Shown here: in pieces, positions 13,856-21,698 of the stretch
How the letters are laid out: the number at the start of each line of letters is the position of its first letter
Position numbering within the stretch: position 1 is the stretch's first letter
NCBI GenBank assembly: GCA_035536235.1
Contig: DATLOQ010000116.1
Coordinates: 1 to 24,771 of the forward strand
From: DATLNF01 sp035536235
GTDB taxonomy: Bacteria; Actinomycetota; Actinomycetes; BP-191
Direction of reading: 5' to 3'
Length of the DNA stretch: 24,771 nucleotides
Program-made: the position numbers and the translations under genes
The notes under the pieces: generated by a model
Database searches by the model: none
What the model saw: the letters and a program-made list of their open reading frames with translations, nothing else
Told to the model about the DNA's origin: nothing

Positions 13856-14871
13856 ACCCGTTGGACGTGCTCTACAAGGCGATCCTGCTGCCCGTCTTCA
13901 CGCTGATCGCCCAGACGATCGTGCTCTTCCACCGAGGCTTCGGGGCGCTCTTCGGGGAGACCAGCGGGCTCGCCTGGGTGCTCTCGATCATCATGCTCAC
14001 GGTGACGATCCGGGTGCTGCTCTTCCCCCTCTTCGTCAAGCAGATCAAGACCCAGCGCAACATGCAGGTCCTGCAGCCGAAGATCAAGGCGCTGCAGGCC
14101 AAGCACAAGGGCGATCGCGAGACGCTCAACGCTGAGCTGATGAAGCTGTACAAGGAGCACGGCGCCAATCCCCTGGCCGGCTGCCTCCCCCTGATACTGC
14201 AGAGCCCGATCTTCATCGGGATCTACCAGGTGCTGACCAAGCTGCGGCCGAAGCTCGAGTCCGGCGAGCTGGTCTTCCCGGACGGCAAGTTCGGCGTGTC
14301 CCGTGAGACGGCGGAGCAGCTGGGCCGGGCGAAGATCTTCGGCGCGCCGGTGGCCAGCGCCTTCAACTCGCCCACCGACCTGCTCAAGGCGCTGGCGGCT
14401 CAGCCGGGCGCGGTCAAGGCAGTGGCTGTGGTCCTGATCGCCGCGATGACCGTGGTGACCTTCATCTCGACCAAGCAGATGATGGCCAAGAACGCCAAGT
14501 CCGGGCCGGTCGACCCTCAGCAGGCCACCCAGCAGAAGATACTGCTCTACGTGCTCCCGGCGATGCTGGCCGTCTTCGGCTTCAGCGCGCCGCTGGGTGT
14601 GCTGCTCTACTGGACCACCTCCAACCTGTGGAGCCTCGGCCAGCAGATGGTGGTGCTCAAGCGGATGCCCCCAGGGGAACCGGGGCCGTCGGCCCGCCAG
14701 CCAGTGCCGACCAAGCCGCCATCGCCGGCTCGTCCGTCCACCCCGGTGCCCGGGGCCGCGGCCGCGGCCACCGCTGGTGCGGGTGGCGCCACTGCCGGGT
14801 CCGGCGCCGCCCGGCCCACCCCCAGACCGCGCAAGAAGAACAAGGGAGGCCGCCGTGGCGGACGACGCTGA
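13852..14871 (+). CDS. yidC: Membrane protein insertase YidC (Oxa1 family)
   Basis: YidC inserts and folds inner-membrane proteins, alone or with SecYEG. The 339-residue product is the short form of Gram-positive and actinobacterial type, without the large periplasmic domain of enterobacteria. The first long TM segment ends TVTIRVLLFPL, with the groove Arg54. A coiled cytoplasmic hairpin follows (QVLQPKIKALQAKHKGDRETL), then NPLAGCLPLILQSPIFIGIYQVL and three further TM segments. The tail is Ala/Pro-rich and ends in a strongly basic RPRKKNKGGRRGGRR, which in other YidC proteins helps ribosome contact. The GTG start overlaps yidD; the 3' end overlaps khpB by 17 bases. Confidence 0.96.
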   Translation: MNPLDVLYKAILLPVFTLIAQTIVLFHRGFGALFGETSGLAWVLSIIMLTVTIRVLLFPLFVKQIKTQRNMQVLQPKIKALQAKHKGDRETLNAELMKLYKEHGANPLAGCLPLILQSPIFIGIYQVLTKLRPKLESGELVFPDGKFGVSRETAEQLGRAKIFGAPVASAFNSPTDLLKALAAQPGAVKAVAVVLIAAMTVVTFISTKQMMAKNAKSGPVDPQQATQQKILLYVLPAMLAVFGFSAPLGVLLYWTTSNLWSLGQQMVVLKRMPPGEPGPSARQPVPTKPPSPARPSTPVPGAAAAATAGAGGATAGSGAARPTPRPRKKNKGGRRGGRR

Positions 14872-15445
14872 CAGCACTGCTGGGGGCACCGAGGACGGTC
14901 CAGGGCAGAGCGGAATCGATGGCTCGGATACGACCGAGACAGCTGAGACTCGGGTGGACGCCGTCGCCCCCCCGGCCGCTGCGAGCGGGAACGACCTTGA
15001 GCACGAGGGCGAGATCGCGGCCGACTACCTCGAGGGGTTGCTGGACATCCTCGATCTCGACGGTGACCTCGACCTCGACGTGGAGGGCGAGCGCGCCTCC
15101 GTGGCCATCGTCGGAGAGCACTTGGACAACCTGGTGGGGCCTGGCGGCGGCACGCTCGACGCTCTGCAGGAGCTGACCCGGCTCGCGGTGCTCCAGCAGA
15201 CCGGGACGCGGAGCCGGCTGATGCTCGACGTGGGCGGTTTTCGGGCCCAGCGTCGGGCTGATCTCGTTGTGCTCGCTGGAGAGGTGGCCGAGCGCGTGCG
15301 CTCGGACGGCGAGGCAGAGCGGCTTGCGCCGATGACGCCATTCGAGCGCAAAGTCGTCCACGACGCGATCTCTGCGGCCGACGGCGTGGTCAGCGAGTCT
15401 GAGGGCGAGGAGCCGCAGCGTCGTGTCGTGGTCCGTCGCGGCTGA
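14855..15445 (+). CDS. jag: Jag/KhpB RNA-binding protein (KH + R3H)
   Basis: The 196-residue product binds RNA through a KH domain and a C-terminal R3H domain; in other bacteria KhpB works with KhpA in cell-division and elongation control. An acidic N-terminal tail (about 1-55) is followed by the KH fold with the GxxG-type loop LVGPGGGTLDALQEL (about 92-106), then the R3H motif around LAPMTPFERKVVHDAI. The N-terminal Jag-N domain of Firmicutes is missing, as in other actinobacteria. I chose the GTG at 14855 inside the yidC end because GGGAGG lies five bases upstream; the frame is open much further upstream as an overlap artefact. It overlaps rsmG if rsmG starts at 15423. Confidence 0.92.
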   Translation: MADDADSTAGGTEDGPGQSGIDGSDTTETAETRVDAVAPPAAASGNDLEHEGEIAADYLEGLLDILDLDGDLDLDVEGERASVAIVGEHLDNLVGPGGGTLDALQELTRLAVLQQTGTRSRLMLDVGGFRAQRRADLVVLAGEVAERVRSDGEAERLAPMTPFERKVVHDAISAADGVVSESEGEEPQRRVVVRRG

Positions 15446-16088
15446 TGCGACCTCGCCCCCGGTGGGCGAGGTGGAGACCATGCCGACCGATGCTCAGGAG
15501 TTCTTCGGCTCGCGAGTCGGCCTGGCGCAGCGCTATGTCGAGTTCCTGGTCGACGCCGGGGTACGCCGTGGCGTGATCGGACCGCGGGAGGGCACCCGCA
15601 TCTGGAGCCGACACCTGCTCAACTGCGCAGCTGGCGCCGCGGTGGTTCCTCAGGGCGCTCGGGTGCTCGACGTCGGCAGCGGCGCCGGCCTCCCTGGCAT
15701 CCCGTTGGCGCTGGCCCGTCCGGATGTCCTCGTCGACCTGCTGGAGCCGTTGACGCGACGGACCGCCTTCTTGGCTGATGCCCTCACGCTGCTCAGTGTG
15801 GACGGGGTCGCCGTGGTCCGGGGCAGAGCGGCAGATCATGCGGCGATGGCTGGAGCGAGCTACGACGTCGTAACGGCGCGGGCGGTCACTGACTTGGGCA
15901 CCCTGCACAGCTGGGCCCGGCGGCTGCTGAGGCCCGGCGGCTTGCTGGTGGCCTATAAGGGAGCCCACGCGGAGGCCGAGCTCGCGGCCGCGCGGCCCCG
16001 ACTGGGCGGTGCCACGGCGTACGTGAAAGAGATCGTCCACGGTGTGCACACCATGGCCACTGTCGTGGTCATCGCGAGCGATCCATGA
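15423..16088 (+). CDS. rsmG: 16S rRNA (guanine(527)-N7)-methyltransferase RsmG (GidB)
   Basis: Transfers a methyl group from SAM to N7 of G527 in 16S rRNA; loss of function gives low-level streptomycin resistance in several bacteria. Visible motifs are IGPREGTRIWSRHLLNCA, the SAM-binding VLDVGSGAGLPGIPLA (about 81-96), and the family segment VVTARAVTDLGTLHSWARRLLRPGG. The frame can start at GTG 15423, which overlaps jag by 23 bp with GAGGAG ten bases before. It can also start at ATG 15481 with GAGGTG six bases before, giving a 202-residue protein closer to the conserved start; I cannot decide. The stop overlaps parA as ATGA. Confidence 0.95.
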   Translation: MSWSVAADATSPPVGEVETMPTDAQEFFGSRVGLAQRYVEFLVDAGVRRGVIGPREGTRIWSRHLLNCAAGAAVVPQGARVLDVGSGAGLPGIPLALARPDVLVDLLEPLTRRTAFLADALTLLSVDGVAVVRGRAADHAAMAGASYDVVTARAVTDLGTLHSWARRLLRPGGLLVAYKGAHAEAELAAARPRLGGATAYVKEIVHGVHTMATVVVIASDP

Positions 16089-17053
16089 CCGAGATCCCTT
16101 CCGGCGGCGACGTTTCACGTGAAACGTCGCTCATCGACATCGCGGCGGAGCCGGTTTCACGTGAAACCACCGGCCCGAACCTCGCTGACACCCCGATTGC
16201 GGCTGAGGCTCATGCGGCCCTCACGATCTCCGGACCCGACGCGGCGCTGTTCCCTCGCCCGCCCGCCCGTCGGGTCATCGCTGTGGCGAACCAGAAGGGC
16301 GGCGTCGGCAAGACGACCACCTCGGTGAACATGTCCGCAGCCCTCGCGCTGCGGGGCGCCCAAGTGCTCTGCATCGACCTGGACCCGCAAGGCAACGCCA
16401 GCACCGCTCTGGGTGTCGACCACGGTGAGGGTGTCCCGTCGGTCTACGACGTGCTGCTCGGCGAGCTGACCTTGGGGGAGGTGGTCTCTCGTACCGCCAT
16501 AGCCGGCCTCTACTGCGTTCCAGCGACCATCGATCTGGCCGGTGCCGAGATCGAGCTCGTGTCCATGGTGGCGCGGGAGTCCCGCCTGCAGCGGGCAGTG
16601 GCCACGCTGGAGCAGTCGTTCGACTACGTCCTCATCGACTGCCCGCCGTCGTTGGGGCTGCTCACGGTGAACGCCCTGGTAGCGGCTCGAGAGATGCTCA
16701 TTCCGATCCAGTGCGAGTACTACGCGCTGGAGGGCCTGGGCCAGCTGCTGCGCAATGTGGAGCTGATTCGGGCACACCTCAACGCGGAGCTCGCGGTGTC
16801 CACCATCCTGCTGACGATGTACGACGGGCGCACCCGGCTGGCCGACCAGGTGGCCGAGGAGGTTCGGAACCACTTCGGGTCCTTGGTGCTGGGAGCGGCC
16901 ATCCCGCGAAGCGTGCGGGTCTCGGAAGCGCCGAGCTACGGTCAGACGGTGATGACCTACGATGGCGGCTCGCGGGGGGCCCAGGCCTACCTGGAGGCGG
17001 CGCGAGAGTTCGCGGAGCTCGGCGCAACGACGGGAGCGGGTCCGGATGACTGA
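16085..17053 (+). CDS. parA: Chromosome-partitioning ATPase ParA (Soj)
   Basis: ParA is the Walker-type ATPase that moves ParB-parS complexes and positions the origin. The 322-residue product has the deviant Walker A KGGVGKTT (71-78), Walker A' CIDLDPQGNAS, Walker B YVLIDCPPSLGLLT and the switch region QCEYYALEGLGQLL. The N-terminal 60-residue extension is not conserved and contains VSRET twice (residues 10-14 and 24-28), because two parS palindromes are embedded in its DNA. It overlaps rsmG by four bases and parB by eight, so ParA and ParB are co-translated. Confidence 0.96.
   Translation: MTEIPSGGDVSRETSLIDIAAEPVSRETTGPNLADTPIAAEAHAALTISGPDAALFPRPPARRVIAVANQKGGVGKTTTSVNMSAALALRGAQVLCIDLDPQGNASTALGVDHGEGVPSVYDVLLGELTLGEVVSRTAIAGLYCVPATIDLAGAEIELVSMVARESRLQRAVATLEQSFDYVLIDCPPSLGLLTVNALVAAREMLIPIQCEYYALEGLGQLLRNVELIRAHLNAELAVSTILLTMYDGRTRLADQVAEEVRNHFGSLVLGAAIPRSVRVSEAPSYGQTVMTYDGGSRGAQAYLEAAREFAELGATTGAGPDD
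16107..16130. promoter_or_regulatory. parS centromere site 1
   Basis: A perfect 24-bp palindrome whose 14-bp core GTTTCACGTGAAAC (16112-16125) is the conserved chromosomal parS sequence bound by ParB. It lies in codons 8-15 of parA and encodes DVSRETS. The palindrome extends five bases on each side beyond the core, longer than needed for ParB. Confidence 0.95.
16153..16168. promoter_or_regulatory. parS centromere site 2
   Basis: A perfect 16-bp palindrome with the same core GTTTCACGTGAAAC (16154-16167). It is centred exactly 42 bp from site 1, about four helical turns, so both face the same side of the DNA. It encodes the second VSRET of ParA. Confidence 0.95.
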
Positions 17054-18053
17054 GTTCACGCAGAGCCAACCGGAACGCCGGCGGGGCCTCGGCCGCGGCC
17101 TCGGGGCGCTGATCCCGACTGGCCCGGCAGTGCCCGGCCCGGCCGACATCGGTCCCATCAGCGGTTCCCCGACGGGTGGACCTCGTGCTGCTGCGGCGCC
17201 AGGAGCTGCCGGCGAGGAGCCGGCTGCCGGCGGCGCGTACTTCCAGGAGATCCCGATCCAGGCGATCTCGCCCAATCCCCGCCAGCCACGGGTGGCCTTC
17301 GACGAGGAGGCCCTGGCCGAGCTGGTGCTCAGCATCCGCGAGGTCGGCCTGCTGCAGCCGGTGGTCGTGCGCCCGCTCGGGTCGGACCAGTTCGAGCTGG
17401 TGATGGGCGAGCGTCGGCTGCGCGCGGCCCGGGAAGCCGGCCTCGTCGCTATCCCAGCCATCGTGCGAGAGACCGCTGAAGCGCACCGGCTGCGAGACGC
17501 ACTGCTGGAGAACCTGCACCGCCAGGCGCTCAACCCGCTCGAGGAAGCCGCGGCGTACTCGCAGCTGCTGGAGGACTTCGACACGACGCACGAGGAGTTG
17601 GCGGGGCGTATCGGCCGCTCGCGGTCACAGGTGAGCAACACGATTCGGCTGCTCAACCTGCCCGCTCCCGTCCAGCGCCGGGTGGCGGCCGGGGTGCTCA
17701 GTGCTGGCCACGCCCGCGCCCTGCTCTCCCTCGACGACGCTGCAGCGCAGGAGCAGATGGCCACGCGCATCGTCGCTGAGGGCCTGAGCGTGCGGGCCGT
17801 CGAGGAGGCTGTTCATGTCGCGCAGGGCGCGGCGGCGCCCGACCGGGGGCGAGCGGCCAGGAGGGCTGCGCCGACCGCCCCGGCCATCGACGAGCTGGCG
17901 GCGCGGCTGGCTGACTTCTTCGAGACCCGGGTCAGCGTTGCAATGGGCCGGCGACGCGGGAAGGTCGTGGTGGAGTTCGCCTCGATCGACGACCTGGAGC
18001 GCATCGTGGCGCTGATGGCGCCGGACTTGCCGATCGACGCAAACGGTGCCTGA
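17046..18053 (+). CDS. parB: Chromosome-partitioning protein ParB (Spo0J), CTPase
   Basis: ParB binds parS, slides as a CTP-dependent clamp and recruits SMC. The 335-residue product starts with the ParA-contacting basic motif RRRGLGRGLGALIP (11-24) and a variable linker. The N-terminal CTPase domain has GLLQP (101-105) and GERRLRAAREAG (121-132), then ENLHRQALNPLEEA. The helix-turn-helix is near 183-204 (HEELAGRIGRSRSQVSNTIRL, trimmed at its ends), and the C-terminal dimer domain ends in DLERIVALM. The ATG at 17046 is preferred over the longer open frame since MTEFTQ leads directly into the conserved motif. Its 3' end faces the Ddl-like gene at 10 bp. Confidence 0.96.
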   Translation: MTEFTQSQPERRRGLGRGLGALIPTGPAVPGPADIGPISGSPTGGPRAAAAPGAAGEEPAAGGAYFQEIPIQAISPNPRQPRVAFDEEALAELVLSIREVGLLQPVVVRPLGSDQFELVMGERRLRAAREAGLVAIPAIVRETAEAHRLRDALLENLHRQALNPLEEAAAYSQLLEDFDTTHEELAGRIGRSRSQVSNTIRLLNLPAPVQRRVAAGVLSAGHARALLSLDDAAAQEQMATRIVAEGLSVRAVEEAVHVAQGAAAPDRGRAARRAAPTAPAIDELAARLADFFETRVSVAMGRRRGKVVVEFASIDDLERIVALMAPDLPIDANGA

Positions 18054-18093
18054 GCCCGCGCGGCTAGCTCCCGGGGGCGCGGCTTGCGCGGGC
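18054..18093. terminator. Hairpin at the convergent parB/Ddl-like junction
   Basis: A perfect eight-base-pair inverted repeat GCCCGCGC / GCGCGGGC (18054-18061 and 18086-18093) with a 24-base loop starts immediately after the parB stop and covers the end of the facing gene. No T-run follows. It could act on both strands as a Rho-assisted terminator. Confidence 0.4.
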
Positions 18094-19050
18094 GACGGCC
18101 CGGTTGAGCACACTGCGGCACAGCGCGCCGAGGTCCAGACCGGCTGCAGCAGCGGCCATCGGCAGCAGTGACGTCTCCGTCATCCCGGGCGCCACGTTGA
18201 CCTCGAGGAACCACGGCGTGCCGTCCGGGCCGACGATGAGGTCGGTGCGGCTTAGGTCGCGGAGGCCGAGCACCGTGTGCGCCCGGACCGCAGCCTGCTG
18301 GGCGGTGGCGAGCTCGTCGTCGTCGAGGCGGGCCGGCACGAAGTAGTCCGTGGACCCTGCGGTGTACCGCGCGTCGTAGTCGAAGACGCCTTCTTTCGGC
18401 ACGATCTCCACCGCCGGCAGCGCCCGGGGTGCCGACGCCTGCGCGGGATCGTCCTCGACCACCGACACGGCGAGCTCGACCCCGGCGATGTGCTGCTCGA
18501 CGAGCGCCGTGTCGCCGTAGGAGAAGCAGTGCACCATCGCCGCGGAAAGCGCCTCGGGCCGGTCGACCCGCGTCACGCCGAGCGCTGAGCCGCCCCGCGC
18601 CGGCTTGACGACGAGCGGGAGCGGGAGCCGGGTCAGCAGCCGGTCGAGGACGGCGTGGGCGCCGAGCTCGCGGAAGGTCGCTTGGGGCAGCGTCACCCAG
18701 TCCGGCGTGGCCAGCCCGGCGGTCCGCAGCAGGGCCTTGGCAGACGGCTTGTCGAAGGCCACGCGAGCGGCCGGTGCCGACGTGCCTGCGTAGGGCACCC
18801 GGGCAAGATCGAGCACGCCGCGGATGGCGCCGTCTTCACCTGGACCGCCGTGCAGGGCGATGAAGGCTGCCTCGGGGGGATGCGCGGAGAGAGAGTCCAG
18901 CAGTGCGGCATCCGCATCCCGAAGGTCGACTTCCACCCCGGCGGAACGCAGTGCGTCTGCCACCCGGCGCCCGGACCGCAGAGAGACATCCCGCTCGAAC
19001 GTCAGCCCCCCTGCCAGGACCAGCGCGCGACGGACGCCGGGCTCACTCAC
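18064..19050 (-). CDS. D-alanine--D-alanine ligase family protein (ATP-grasp)
   Basis: The 328-residue product belongs to the Ddl family, which joins two D-alanines for peptidoglycan precursors. Motifs: AGGLTFERDVSLRSG (13-27; the usual GGxSxEhxVS has Thr for Ser, with Glu19 kept), LHGGPGEDGAIRG (66-78), VPYAGT, ATP-grasp VVKPARGGSALGVT (147-160) and metal-binding FLEVNVAPGMTETSLLP (281-297) with Glu283 and Asn285. It is shorter than most actinobacterial Ddl proteins (about 350-370), so it may be a second, divergent Ddl or a related dipeptide ligase; I leave the symbol blank. The GTG start overlaps the upstream aminotransferase stop as GTGA, so the two are translationally coupled. Confidence 0.85.
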   Translation of the reverse strand: MSEPGVRRALVLAGGLTFERDVSLRSGRRVADALRSAGVEVDLRDADAALLDSLSAHPPEAAFIALHGGPGEDGAIRGVLDLARVPYAGTSAPAARVAFDKPSAKALLRTAGLATPDWVTLPQATFRELGAHAVLDRLLTRLPLPLVVKPARGGSALGVTRVDRPEALSAAMVHCFSYGDTALVEQHIAGVELAVSVVEDDPAQASAPRALPAVEIVPKEGVFDYDARYTAGSTDYFVPARLDDDELATAQQAAVRAHTVLGLRDLSRTDLIVGPDGTPWFLEVNVAPGMTETSLLPMAAAAAGLDLGALCRSVLNRAVARASRAPGS

Positions 19051-20360
19051 GCGACGTCCGGACCGGGCGCGTCGACGGCCTCCGGCTGCCCCACCTCCGC
19101 GGGGTGCAGGGCGTGCGCACTGTCAGGGGTGAAGGTGCTGCGAGTCTCCAGCTCCTCGTCGATTACGCCGGCGAGGCGGCGGATCCCCTCACGGATCCGC
19201 TCCGGCGGCGGATAGCAGTAGCTGAGGCGCATTCTCGACGTGCCGCTGCCGTCGGCGTAGAACGCACTGCCAGGCACATAGGCCACCCGGCCCTGGACCG
19301 CTCGGGGGAGCATCGCTGTGGCGTCGAGGCCGTGAGGCAGCGTCACCCACGTGTAGAAGCCCCCCGCCGGACGGGTCCAGCGGGTGCCCTCCGGCAAGTG
19401 GTGGGCCAGGGCGTCGAGGATGGTGTCGCGGCGCTCGCGGTAGACCTCCTGGTACACCTTGATCTGCTGCTGCCACGGCTGGGTGCGCAGATACTCGCTC
19501 ACCACCATCTGGGTGAACTGCGGCGGACAGAGCACGCTGGCCTCCGCCGCGAGGACCAGCTTCTCCCGCACGGCGTGCGGGGCCAGCACCCAGCCCACCC
19601 GCAAGCCGGGGGCGAAGGTCTTGGAGAACGACCCGAGGTAGAGCACCCCCTTGTCCGTCCGACCACGCAGAGCGACGACTGGGTCGCTGTCGAAGCCGAG
19701 CAGCCCGTACGGATTGTCCTCCAGCACCATGATCCCGTAACGCTGTGTGATCGCCAGGATCTCGTCCCGCCGCGGCACCGACAGCGAGACACCGGCCGGA
19801 TTGTGGAAGTTGGGCACGGTGTAGAGAAACTTCACGGTGCGCCCAGTCCGGGCCAGCTCCGCACACGCCGCCTCCAGCGCCGCCGGCACGAGTCCGTCGT
19901 CGTCCATGGCCACGTGCACCACGTCGGCCTGGTAGGACGAGAAGGTGCCCAGCGCGCCGACGTAGGAGGGCGCCTCGGCCAGCACCACGTCACCGGGGTC
20001 GCAGAAGATCCGGGTGACCAGGTCGAGCGCCTGCTGGGACCCGACCGTCACCACGACGTCGTCCGGCGAGGCGGTGATGCCCTCGAGCGCCATCACCTCG
20101 CAGATCTGCTCGCGCAGCACCGGCAGCCCTTGGCCGGAGCCGTACTGGAGCGCGACCGTGCCACGTTCGCGCACCATCTGTGCGACCAGGTCGCTGACCG
20201 CCTCGAGCGGCAGGGCATCGAGAAACGGCATGCCGCCGGCGAGGGACACCACTTCGGGGCGCGACGCGACGGCGAAGAGCGCACGGATGGCGGAGGCTGA
20301 CATGCCCCGGGTGCGGGCGGCATAGCGGTCGCCGTATGCGTCCAGCTCTACGCCGCTCAT
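19047..20360 (-). CDS. PLP-dependent aminotransferase, fold type I
   Basis: The 437-residue product resembles the 2-aminoadipate/aromatic aminotransferase (LysN/MocR-domain-like) group, without the N-terminal GntR DNA-binding domain of MocR regulators. Landmarks are SLAGGMPFLDALPLEAV near the N-terminus, YGSGQGLPVLREQI, NFHNPAG (184-190) with the cofactor Asn187, EDNPYG with Asp215 and Tyr218, SFSKTFAPGLRVGW with the PLP-binding Lys247 and a C-terminal Arg region around RMRLSYCY. The amino donor and acceptor cannot be read off. It overlaps the Ddl-like gene by four bases, which hints at a shared wall or amino-acid pathway, but a D-amino-acid transaminase of this fold would be unusual. Confidence 0.88.
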   Translation of the reverse strand: MSGVELDAYGDRYAARTRGMSASAIRALFAVASRPEVVSLAGGMPFLDALPLEAVSDLVAQMVRERGTVALQYGSGQGLPVLREQICEVMALEGITASPDDVVVTVGSQQALDLVTRIFCDPGDVVLAEAPSYVGALGTFSSYQADVVHVAMDDDGLVPAALEAACAELARTGRTVKFLYTVPNFHNPAGVSLSVPRRDEILAITQRYGIMVLEDNPYGLLGFDSDPVVALRGRTDKGVLYLGSFSKTFAPGLRVGWVLAPHAVREKLVLAAEASVLCPPQFTQMVVSEYLRTQPWQQQIKVYQEVYRERRDTILDALAHHLPEGTRWTRPAGGFYTWVTLPHGLDATAMLPRAVQGRVAYVPGSAFYADGSGTSRMRLSYCYPPPERIREGIRRLAGVIDEELETRSTFTPDSAHALHPAEVGQPEAVDAPGPDVA

Positions 20361-20380
20361 CCGCTGAGATTACCGCCCCC

Positions 20381-20409
20381 TTCTCCAATGGCACGACCCG
20401 CATTACGAT
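20381..20409 (+). promoter_or_regulatory. Candidate promoter of the Ala/Pro-rich protein gene
   Basis: TTCTCC (20381-20386) and TACGAT (20404-20409) are spaced 17 bp in the 79-bp divergent gap, about 30 bp before the GTG start. The -10 hexamer is fair and the -35 hexamer poor. Confidence 0.3.
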
Positions 20410-20439
20410 CAGCGAGCCATGCCCCCGTCCTGAGACGAC

Positions 20440-21078
20440 GTGCTGATGCCCTTCCCCCTTCGCCGCGTGCTCGCCGGCTTTGCCGCTGGCGCGGCCGCCG
20501 GGTGGTTCGCCGGCCTGCTGCGCACGCCTTCCGCCGGGCCCCCGTCCTGGGCCCCCTTTGACAGCTCCGCCGACGCTGTAGCGCGGCTGCCGCAGCGGGA
20601 GTTCGGCGCCCTGCCGGGCAGCGCAGAAGCACCGGTGCCGCCTGGGACGCAGCAGGAACCGCAGCTGGACCCACCGCCAGCCACGCCGGCGGCGGAGCCC
20701 GTTGCGCCCGCGCTGGAGGCGCCGGCCGCGGCCCAGACGCCAGCCGCCCCCGCGAAGGCCGCGGCGCCGCGGAAGCCTCGCGCGCCTCGCGCGCCTCGCG
20801 CGCCTCGGGCCGCGGCGCCCTCGTCGGCAGCCCCGCCCGTGGGTTCGGCGCCAGAAGCCGCAGCGCCAGAAGCCGCAGCGCCAGGGCGGGCGCCCCGGCG
20901 CTCGCGACGGGCCGCTCCGACCAGCGACCCGGCGGACAGCGCCGCACGGGCGCTGCGAGCCGGGCGCGAGGCCGCTGCCGATCGGCTGACTCGGGCGGCA
21001 GAGGCGCCGGGCCAGGCGACGGACGCAGCGACGCGACGCGTTCGTCGTACGCCGCCCCCGAACGGCGGGCAGTCCTAA
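20440..21078 (+). CDS. Ala/Pro-rich single-TM protein of unknown function
   Basis: I do not recognise this 212-residue product. After a short basic start, a hydrophobic segment (about residues 10-27, VLAGFAAGAAAGWFAGLL) looks like one TM helix or signal anchor. The rest is low-complexity Ala, Pro and Arg, including APR repeats (DNA: three perfect copies of a 9-bp unit at 20776-20802) and two PEAAA units (two perfect copies of a 15-bp unit at 20848-20877). A more helical Ala/Arg segment follows near the C-terminus. GTG at 20440 or ATG at 20446 could be the start; neither has a good ribosome-binding site. It sits three codons before the GNAT gene, so the two may be co-transcribed. Coding status rests on G+C-rich third positions and position. 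Confidence 0.6.
   Translation: MLMPFPLRRVLAGFAAGAAAGWFAGLLRTPSAGPPSWAPFDSSADAVARLPQREFGALPGSAEAPVPPGTQQEPQLDPPPATPAAEPVAPALEAPAAAQTPAAPAKAAAPRKPRAPRAPRAPRAAAPSSAAPPVGSAPEAAAPEAAAPGRAPRRSRRAAPTSDPADSAARALRAGREAAADRLTRAAEAPGQATDAATRRVRRTPPPNGGQS
20776..20802 (+). repeat. Three copies of a 9-bp tandem repeat
   Basis: CCTCGCGCG repeated three times without error, followed by a partial fourth unit to 20807, inside the Ala/Pro-rich protein gene and encoding APR-type units. Copy number may vary between strains without shifting the frame. Confidence 0.9.
20848..20877 (+). repeat. Two copies of a 15-bp tandem repeat
   Basis: GCGCCAGAAGCCGCA occurs twice in a row, encoding repeated PEAAA. It is in frame, so expansion or contraction would leave the protein readable. 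Confidence 0.9.
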
Positions 21079-21080
21079 CT

Positions 21081-21698
21081 GTGGCGCGACGGGTCGCCAG
21101 CATCACGCTGGACAACCTCGACGACCTGCCCCGGCGCTGCCGCAAGTGCGTCTTCTGGGAGCTTGACCCGGTGGCCCGCACGCGGGCGGAGGAGGCCGGT
21201 GACACGGAGTTCGAGAAGGAGGCGTGGGTGTCCGCCACGCTGCTGGAGTGGGGTTCCTGCGGAAAGCTGGTGTACGTCGACGGCGTACCCGCCGGGTATG
21301 TGATGTTCGCGCCGCCGGCGTACGTGCCGCGCAGCGCGGCCTTCCCGACCAGTCCGGTGAGCGCGGATGCGGTGCTGCTGATGACCGGCCACGTGCTGCC
21401 GGAGTTCGGCTCGATGGGCCTGGGCCGGATGATGGTGCAGGCGATCGCCAAGGACCTCATCCGGCGCAACGTCAAAGCCATCGAGGCGTTCGGGGACAAG
21501 AAGCACGAGGCGCTCGCCTGCGTGCTGCCGGCAGAGCACCTGCTCAGCGTCGGCTTCAAGACCGTGCGCCCGCACCACCGCTATCCACGCCTGCGCCTCG
21601 AGCTCAAGACTGCCGTCAGCTGGCGCGAGGATGTCGAGGTGGCCCTGGAGCGGCTTCTCGGCTCGATGACCCCGGAGGGCGCTCTGCGCCCCGTGTAG
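21081..21698 (+). CDS. GNAT-family N-acetyltransferase
   Basis: The 205-residue product has a GNAT-like fold, which transfers an acetyl group from acetyl-CoA to an amine. Evidence: an N-terminal CRKCVFWELDP segment, strand GKLVYVDGVPAGYVMFAPP, strand VLLMTGHVLPEFGSMGLGRMMVQ (the acetyl-CoA-binding turn, here GSMGLGRMM instead of the usual RxxGxG/A), and AIEAFGDKKHE. The segment LSVGFKTVRPHHRYPRLRLEL fits the C-terminal GNAT strand and substrate region. Related proteins are common beside parAB and cwlM in actinobacterial origins, with no assigned substrate. The GTG start comes three bases after the upstream stop. The stop codon lies in the first unit of a 22-bp tandem repeat. Confidence 0.82.
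   Translation: MARRVASITLDNLDDLPRRCRKCVFWELDPVARTRAEEAGDTEFEKEAWVSATLLEWGSCGKLVYVDGVPAGYVMFAPPAYVPRSAAFPTSPVSADAVLLMTGHVLPEFGSMGLGRMMVQAIAKDLIRRNVKAIEAFGDKKHEALACVLPAEHLLSVGFKTVRPHHRYPRLRLELKTAVSWREDVEVALERLLGSMTPEGALRPV

Noticed and set aside
16157..17770. A 537-codon minus-strand frame across parA and parB
   Set aside because: It is antisense to two well-supported partitioning genes, with Ser/Arg-rich low-complexity translation.
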